Shown here: positions 48,873 through 57,332 of the stretch, piece by piece
Numbering within the stretch: the stretch's first letter is position 1
Layout of the letters: each line of letters opens with the position of its first letter
Assembly (NCBI GenBank): GCA_021018995.1
Contig: CM037595.1
Location: forward strand, 96,112,491-96,176,490
DNA length: 64,000 nucleotides
Reading direction: 5' to 3'
Source of the DNA: Chloranthus sessilifolius
Lineage: Eukaryota; Streptophyta; Magnoliopsida; Chloranthales; Chloranthaceae
Position numbers and translations under genes: made by a program
Notes under the pieces: generated by a model
The model's input: only the letters and a program-made list of their open reading frames with translations
The model's database searches: none
What the model was told of the DNA's origin: nothing

Positions 48873-51800
48873 AAAAGGCAAGTGCAAATCCACGTGGACA
48901 TTAGGACCTTTAAATGATTGAACTTGATTTTTAGACATTTATCGGGTGATTTTAAAAAAAATATAGTATTTCAAGCGTTCGTTACTATGTTTTATGATTT
49001 ATTAAAGACAAAAAAAAAAATCACTTATTACCATGTTTCTTATGTCTTCATAAAAATTATAAAAAATTTAATAAAAAATAAAACTTATACTGTCAACTAT
49101 AGAACATGAAGAAAAAAAATAAAAACTAAAAAAAAAGAGTATAATATAGAAAATTCAATTAAATCAAAAATGGGTATTTATTCCTTCTCGACTTTAACTT
49201 TCTTGAGGATTTTATTGTCTTCATCATCCATAGTCTCGTATTTAATGCTTTGACATATCTACGACCTTGTAAGACGATTTTGGTAAATTGTATCTTGCAC
49301 TTTGACTTGAAAGAAATACTCATTTTCGAGATATTGACACTAAATATGATTTTAAGGTCACTTTTTGGGATCTCTGTCACATCAAATCAATACCTGACCA
49401 GTTGATGGTTCTCCCATTATCTCGAGATCAAGTGTGTGAAAGGTTGGAACGGAAAACATTCTCTATCATTTGGTTCAAAACTGTCAATTGGTTTTAACAT
49501 GGGCGCCCTAATAGATTCAGTGGGCGTAGTTGAAGGTCAAATCATATTTGATACAATCACGTGTCATTCATCTCGTTTAAATTTGATTTTAAGGTCAGTT
49601 TGAAATTTGTGCACATCAAACCAATATCTGACTGTTTGATGGTACGCCCATAATCTCAAAATCAAGTGTGTGAAAGATTAGAACGAAAAACGTTGTTATC
49701 ATCCAATTCAAAGCAGTTAATGGGTTTTAACATGGGCGCTCTCAAAGATTCAGTTGAGGTATTAAAGGTACGTTTGAAGGTGGGGTCTTACATGGGCGCT
49801 CTCATAGATTCAATTAGGGTATTTTAAGGTACGTTTGAAGGTGGGGTCTTAATTGGCATGCCGAGTTGCTATGGTTTGATCAGGTCTAACTGGTTGAACT
49901 CTAAATGCGGTTCAAACATATTTGAGAAGTGCACGTGCGTTGCACGCGGACATCGCAAAATGAAATATTTTGATCAAAGATAATTTTAATTATGAGTTAA
50001 ATTGACTGATCATATAAAATCATAATCGTATATTATCATTTATCAATCAATCACAAAAAAACTAATAACAATTATTGTTAAATATTATATTGATTTGAGT
50101 ATTTTATAGAACTAATTCTTTTATAATATCTAAAATTTTAATTAAAATTCGTTTTACTTAATGATACATATGTCAGAATATTAGTTTCGATTGATGAAGA
50201 CAATAACATCAATAAAAAATTGGGTTCGCGAAGTAACAAATCCAATCTCATATCCAATTAAATTATCAAAATTATTTGGTTTCAATAGTTTCTTATTTTT
50301 TCTTTATTTTCCCATTTACAGTAAATACTACATTTTTATTTATGCATATTAATATACAGTTATATCTATTTACTATGTTTAAATGTTTTTTTTACTATAG
50401 ATACATATTTCTATCCTATCACATTCGATTAATTCGATGATATACTAATTATATATGTTTAATAAATTTTTCTTAATTGTTAATTTCTACTTTAATTTTA
50501 CAATAACTACTGAAACTAAATCAATAGGCTTCGAATTTTCAGACCCTACGTATTTATTAATTATTATTAAAAAGATGAATAGTAATGTCCATCCATACAT
50601 AGGGGTCCAAGTTTTGACCAGAAACCCGAACTCGACCTGAAAATCGGAGAATCGAATTGGTCTAAACAGACCCGAAAACTGACATTGAATCTATTCTGGA
50701 CCCGTTTCGGATTTTGGGGGCAAAAACCGAGAATTTATTAGGTAGGTTGAGAAAACCAAAATAGTAGCTTAAAATAATAAAATGGTTATTGCACCCCATT
50801 CAAATCCATGATTACTTGGAATTAGGTGATGGAGACCGTTTTCCATCCCAATCTTTCGTAGAATAGATCTTGAGACCACGATCTTACCCTCAGACCGCTA
50901 GTTTCTTATTCTGTGTGGCACATATTCCAAAAAGAAGCCCTACAATCACGTTTAAGCATGATGTGTGTCATGTGACTTCAGACAATATTTTTGCGATTTA
51001 TGCCATATGAAATAGAAAAATTATTGTTTGATGGTACGCCTATGGTCTCAAGATCCATTAGTGGAAGATTGGTGTGAAAAACGATCTTCATCTTTTGACT
51101 CCAAGCAGTCAATGGGTTTGAATTATCTTTAGACGTAGGCGCAGACAAAGGTATCAATAAAAAATAAGGGCAGTAATTACTTGCACCCGAAAAACTATGC
51201 CATTGCACCTAATTTAAAAGAAAATTTGATATTTATGGGACCTATGCAAGTACCTCTGTATGTTTACTTAAAGCGCCTATATCAGAAATTCCTTCAAACT
51301 CTTTGACTTCTTGGAATCATATGATGCAGATTCTTTGTCCCCCAATATTCTAGAAAGCGGATCTTGAGACCAGGAGCATTCCATCAGATGGCCAAGTTTT
51401 GATTCCACGTGGCACAAATCCGTAAAAATGGCCTTAAAATCCCAAGGTCAAGTGTCACTACAAAAATAAGGTGTTTCAGCGGCACTTACTGTTAAGGCAG
51501 TTTTTGGTAGCGACGAGACTAATAGCGGTAGTTTTTTTATAGCGATAGGAATAATAGCAACAATTTTTTGTTAATAGCGGCAGGTTTTGGCTGCCGCTAA
51601 TAATCTTATTTTTTGTAGTGTGTGTGAAAGGTTGGAAAGAAAAACATTCTCCACCACTTGGTTCAAAACTGTCAATTGGTTTTAATATGGGCGCCCCCCT
51701 CATAGATTCGGTTGGTGTATTTAAAGGTAAAATCACATTTGATTTTAAGGTAACTTTGGAATCTGTGCACATCAAATCAATATATGACCGTTTGATGGTA

Positions 51801-54800
51801 CGCCCATAATCTCGAGATCAAGTGTGTGAAAAATTGGAACGAAAAACGTTGTTATCATCTAATTCAACCCAGTCAATGCAAGAAAAGTAATTGGTTCTCC
51901 TTTTTTTTTTTTTTTTAAACTTAGATCTTCCTAAAAATAAAGATCAAATTCTTATTAGATATTAATAATATATCAATATTTCTATTTCTATGAATATAGA
52001 GTTAATTTTTGAAATTCAATAAGTAATTTACAAAGGGAGCCACTTGCACTTGAAAAGTTGGCCCTTGTGCCAAAGTTAAAGAAAGACTTAATATTTTGGA
52101 AAAATGTGCCATGTGAAAATGCAATCTGGGTCGTCTGATTTGAAGTTCATGATCTATAGATCTTTAGTGGATAAGATTGAAGCAAAACACAATATTTATC
52201 ATATGATCAATTGTAGTCAACTATTGAATCAGATAATAGCCTTTGCCTATATTTAATCACATGATGAAGATTATATTTCATGCTATTCTTCTGCACTTAA
52301 TATTTAGAAATTATGGCCTTCAAATCAAACGGTTTAGATGGTTTTTTCATATAGCAGAGATCGCCAAAGTTGCAAGTCTTTGTTTTAAATTCGGTGCAAG
52401 GGCCAAGTTTCCGAGTGCAAGTAATGGCTCCCTTTACAAACAAATGAGACTGGGTTAGTCTGAGCTTGGGCTTTGATATTCTGTGCTGGGTTGGAGTTGG
52501 GCTTAGAGTCATAAGCCCTCCATGGGCTTGGGCCAGGCTTCCACTAAGTTCAAATTTGATGGGCTGGGCTTTGGTTTACCCTTTCCCAGAATAAACCCAG
52601 CCCATTGTCACCCCAACTCTTCAGCTCCAAGTGAGTCCTATCGGTTTACCTAGAAATCTGGTCCGGTTCGAGGTTCGGTTGCAAAAAAAAAAAGGCCGGA
52701 TCAAAGCTCTTTAAGAAATCCGGGCTGGACCGTTACTTGCACATGCTTTTCAAGTGATTGCACAGAATTTAAAAGAAAGACTTGGAAGTTTAGTGACCTC
52801 TACTATGTGAAAACACCATCTAAGTTGTTTGATTTGAAGGCCATGATTTAAAAATATCATTTGCAAAAAATTAGAGAAAAATATAATTTTCATCATTTGA
52901 TTAAATGGAGTCAAAGGCTATAATATAATTCAACAGTTGACTACAATAGATCATATGACAAGTATCGTGGCTTGCTCCAAATTTATGTACTAGAGATCTA
53001 TTGATCATGAACTTCAAATCAGACGGCTCATATCGCATTTTTACATATCACATGTCCATAAAATACCAAGTCTTTCTTTAAATTCGGTGCAATCACTTGA
53101 AAAACGTGTGTAAGTAACAGCTCCCTAAAACAAATCTCTTCAGACGCACTTATGCAAAATTCGCTCTGCAGAAACCTGGAAAGGCACTTTTCATCGGTTG
53201 TCCGTTTGATCAAAATCTATCTAAGATCACCGAAATCCATTTTCTTCAAACCCATCACCATCTCCAATCTTCTGCGACCTAAGATTTCACCTCAGTCGAC
53301 TGAAAACTACAAAATCGATTGTTTTTTTCCATATCGAAAACCCTAACCTTTTTGACGCAGGACGGGGTCGCATGCTAACCCTACAATAGCATAATCCCGC
53401 GTTGAAGGGGGTTTAGGGCATTAAAGCCTTGAATTAAAATAAAATAAAATAAGAATAAGATAGGAGATCTCCATATTCGCTCTAGAGAGGCTTGTCGGCT
53501 TCGCACCAAGTCGCATGAGAAATGATTGCTCACTCCTCAGGTTTGAAAGAATCGCTCCTTCGATTGAAAACTCATCTCAAGTTCTCTAAAATTCGCACAA
53601 AGCAAAACTTATAATTTTCATTTATCATCAATACTAATTCTCATAAGAGATTACAATGTGTATTTATAAAGAAAAGAAACCCTAGGAATACTACTTGAAA
53701 TAAAACTCCTAATCAACCATTAAAACTTTCTAATCTAATGGTCATAATTGATTTCACCATTAATCCCGTTTTTTTATTACGCGATCACTTTTGAAGGGTC
53801 AAACGATGTTCGATTGACGTGAAATTAGTCTTGTTTGAAAGCTTATCGAAGTAGCTTTCCAACAAGACAAGAATCACACAATTCCGACACATATTGATAG
53901 ATTTATGACCAATTTTTCGATGGTTGCGCAGAAAGTGACGGGATTAACAGTCACATATCACATATATGTGCATGACCCCTAAATAATTCAAATAAGGAAA
54001 CTAGTCTTAAAACAAGCCACTTATTAAAATAATCCTAATAAGAAAGGAAACTAAACCTAGATAAAATATTGCCTAAATTAATGTGCACACGGGTCTATAA
54101 CGGGCCTTTTGAAAGCCCATTTATAGGTCCATTTCTTCCTTGGTGGCTTGCTTCGATTGGCCTGGTCACGATGCAAACATGCGGATCTAAATTCCCTGTC
54201 AATCTCCTCGACTTTGAAAAAGTTCGACCTCGAACTTTGGCCGACATCGATAAGCGTTATCAAGCATGCTTGTTCCCTAGGGACCTCGAACTTTTGAATG
54301 GTCTCGGACTCGGTAGGGACAATCACAAATGCCTGTGCTTCAATGATTGCGGGTTCGGTAGGGCTTATCATGGATGCTTGGACTTCAACGATTTTGGGCT
54401 CTTCGACGGTTTCGAGATCTGCCACGGTCTCAAAGAGACTTGTCGGCTTCGCACCAACAGGTTTCCAAGGCTTCCCACCAAGGCTGTACGTCGGCTTTGC
54501 ACCAAGTCGTACGAGAAACGATTGCTCACTCCTCAGGTTTGAAAGAATCACTCCTTCGATTGAAAACTCATCTCAAGTTCTTTAGAATTCGCACAAAGCA
54601 AAACTCATAATTTTCATTCATCATCAATACTAATTCTCATAAGAGATTACAATGTGTATTTATAAAGAAAAGAAACCCTAGGAATACTACTTGAAATAAA
54701 ACGCCTAATCAACCATTAAAACTTTCTAATCTAACGGTCATAATTGATTTCACCATTAATCCCGTTTTTTTATTACGCGATCACTTTTGAAGGGTCAAAC

Positions 54801-57294
54801 GATGTCCGATTGACGTAAAATTAGTCTTGTTTGAAAGCTTATCGAAGTAGCTTTCCAACAAGACAAGAATCACACAATTCCGACACATATTGATAGACTT
54901 ATGATCACTTTTTCGATGGTTGCGTAGAAAGTGACGGGATTAACAGTCACATATCACATATATGTGCTTGACCCCTAAATAATTCAAATAAGGAAACTAG
55001 TCCTAAAACAAGCCACTTATTAAAAGAATCCTAATAAGAAAGGAAACTAAACCTAGATAAAATATTGCCTAAATTAATGTGCACACGGGTCTATAACGGG
55101 CCTTTTGAAAGCCTATTTATAGGTCCATTTCTTCCTTGCTGGCTTGCTTCGATTGGCCCGGTCATGATGCAAACATGCAGATCTAAATTCCCCGTCAGTA
55201 GCTTTCCAACAAGACAAGAATCACACAATTCCGACACATATTGATGGACTTATGACCACTTTTCCGATGGTTGCGCAGAAAGTGATGGGATTAACAGTCA
55301 CATATCACATATATGTGTCTGACCCCTAAATAATTCAAATAAGGAAACTAGTCCTAAAACAAGCCACTTATTAAAAGAATCCTAATAAGAAAGGAAATTA
55401 AACCTAGATAAAATATTGTCTAAATTAATGTGCACACGGGTCTTTAACGGGCCTTTTGAAAGCCCATTTATGGGTCCATTTCTTCCTTGCTGGCTTGCTT
55501 CGATTGGCCCGGTCACGATGCAAACATGCGGATCTAAATTCCCCGTCACTTTTGATTCATCTGCATTCTAGCGTTTTGAATTCAATAATATTAGTTTCAC
55601 TTCCTCGAAGTCGATTCTATTCCCTGGAACAAATTACCCAAAAATCTCACAATCCCCCAATTTAGGCATCTGTACATAGGATTTCTAGCACTTAAATATC
55701 TCGGAACCCCGAAACCCTAGCCTTTCATCTCCTTTCATTTAGGTTTTTGCTCTAAAGCAAGCTAGGCTTTTTTTTTCTTGTTGCCTTATTCCATCCATTG
55801 GCGGAGCACTTAGCTTCCATATTTGGAATCGAAAAGGACCGTGTGAACTGCCCTTTCTACTTCAAAATCGGTGCTTGTCGCCATGACGACCAATGCTCCT
55901 GCCTCCACATTTCACAACCGTCCAACCATCTCCCCCACCACCCTCCTCTCCAACATGTACCAACGCCCTAACACGATTACCCCGGGCCTCGACCCTCAGG
56001 GTCAGGCCATCGACGCCTGCAAAATCCAAGAACACTTCGAAGACTTCTACAAGACATCTTCGAAGAGCTCAACAAGTTCGGCGAGATCGAGAGCCTTAAC
56101 ATTTGTGACAACCTCGCCGATCACATGGTCGGAAATGTCTACGCCCAGTTCAAGGAGGAGGATCAGGCAGCTGCCTCCGTACAGGCGTTATAGGGACGGC
56201 TCTGCTTTGGTCGTCCGATCATCGTAGATTTCTCGCTAGTCACAGATTTTCGTGAGGCTAAGTGCCGGTAGTTTGAGGAGAACAGTTGTAATCGTGACAG
56301 TTATTGTAATTTCATGCACGTGAAGCAGAGGAGGAAGCTATTTGGGAGGTACCGTAGATCGAGAGGTAGTCGAAGTAGGAGCCAGAGTTTTAGTTCGAGG
56401 CATCGGAGAGAACCAGAGAGGCGTGGTGGTAGGGGCGGGGACAACCGTGATCGTAGGGACCACCGTGGGAATGGACGGCCGAGAGGGGATCGACACGCAA
56501 GGTATGAGGGCGATGGCAGGAGGCGGCGTAGTCCACGGTGGAATAATGGGAATCCAGTTAGAGAAGGGAGCGAGGAAGAGAACTCTATTTTTGGGACTTG
56601 TGGGTAGGAGATGTGTTAGGGGCATTTTAGGCATAAAACATTGATAGAAACTATTTTTACTTTTATATAGTAGTAAGGATATATGAACGTGTATGTATGT
56701 ACATCCAAGCATGTGCATCTGGGGTATTCAATAATTCACAAATAGAAATAGTAATTGTTTTGGTGAACACATTTTTTTCTTGTGGAAAAGGGCCCAGAAA
56801 TCTTAGGCCCATTTGGACACCCACCATAATGTATTTTAGATACATTATAGAAAGAAAGCACTTTTTTAAAGTTAAAATATTTGGATCTGTTGGGAAGGCC
56901 ATAATTTTTAGGACCGCTTTTTACAAAATATAGAAAAAAACCACCTAAAGCAACTTTTCAGCCAAAGTATTTGTTTTTTCGGGCCCCCCATAAAAATGTT
57001 GTAAAGTTTTATAAGGTTTTGGTGTTTGCATCCGACGATTCGATCTCTGCAACTAGAGACTTATCTGGAAACCGTCGCTTGCACCATTGTAGGACCGTAA
57101 CTTTGGTTGCAAATAATGGAACCAAATTTAAGTAAAGAAAACTCCCCTTCACTCTCTTTTGATCTACGCTCTCTTCTCTATCTACAGTTTCTCTCTTAGC
57201 GCTCTCTCTCGTCTTTCTCTGCACTCTCCAGGCCTCCACGGCTCCACCGCTCCAGGTATCCACCAACAAGTCTCTCTCTTTCTCCCTGGTTCTT

Positions 57295-57332
<38 letters not shown>

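Noticed and set aside
54078..54551. 157-codon ORFs on both strands
   Set aside because: They lie across an LTR and the leftover internal segment of a deleted retrotransposon. The minus-strand one is at best a remnant of element coding, and the plus-strand one is a shadow.
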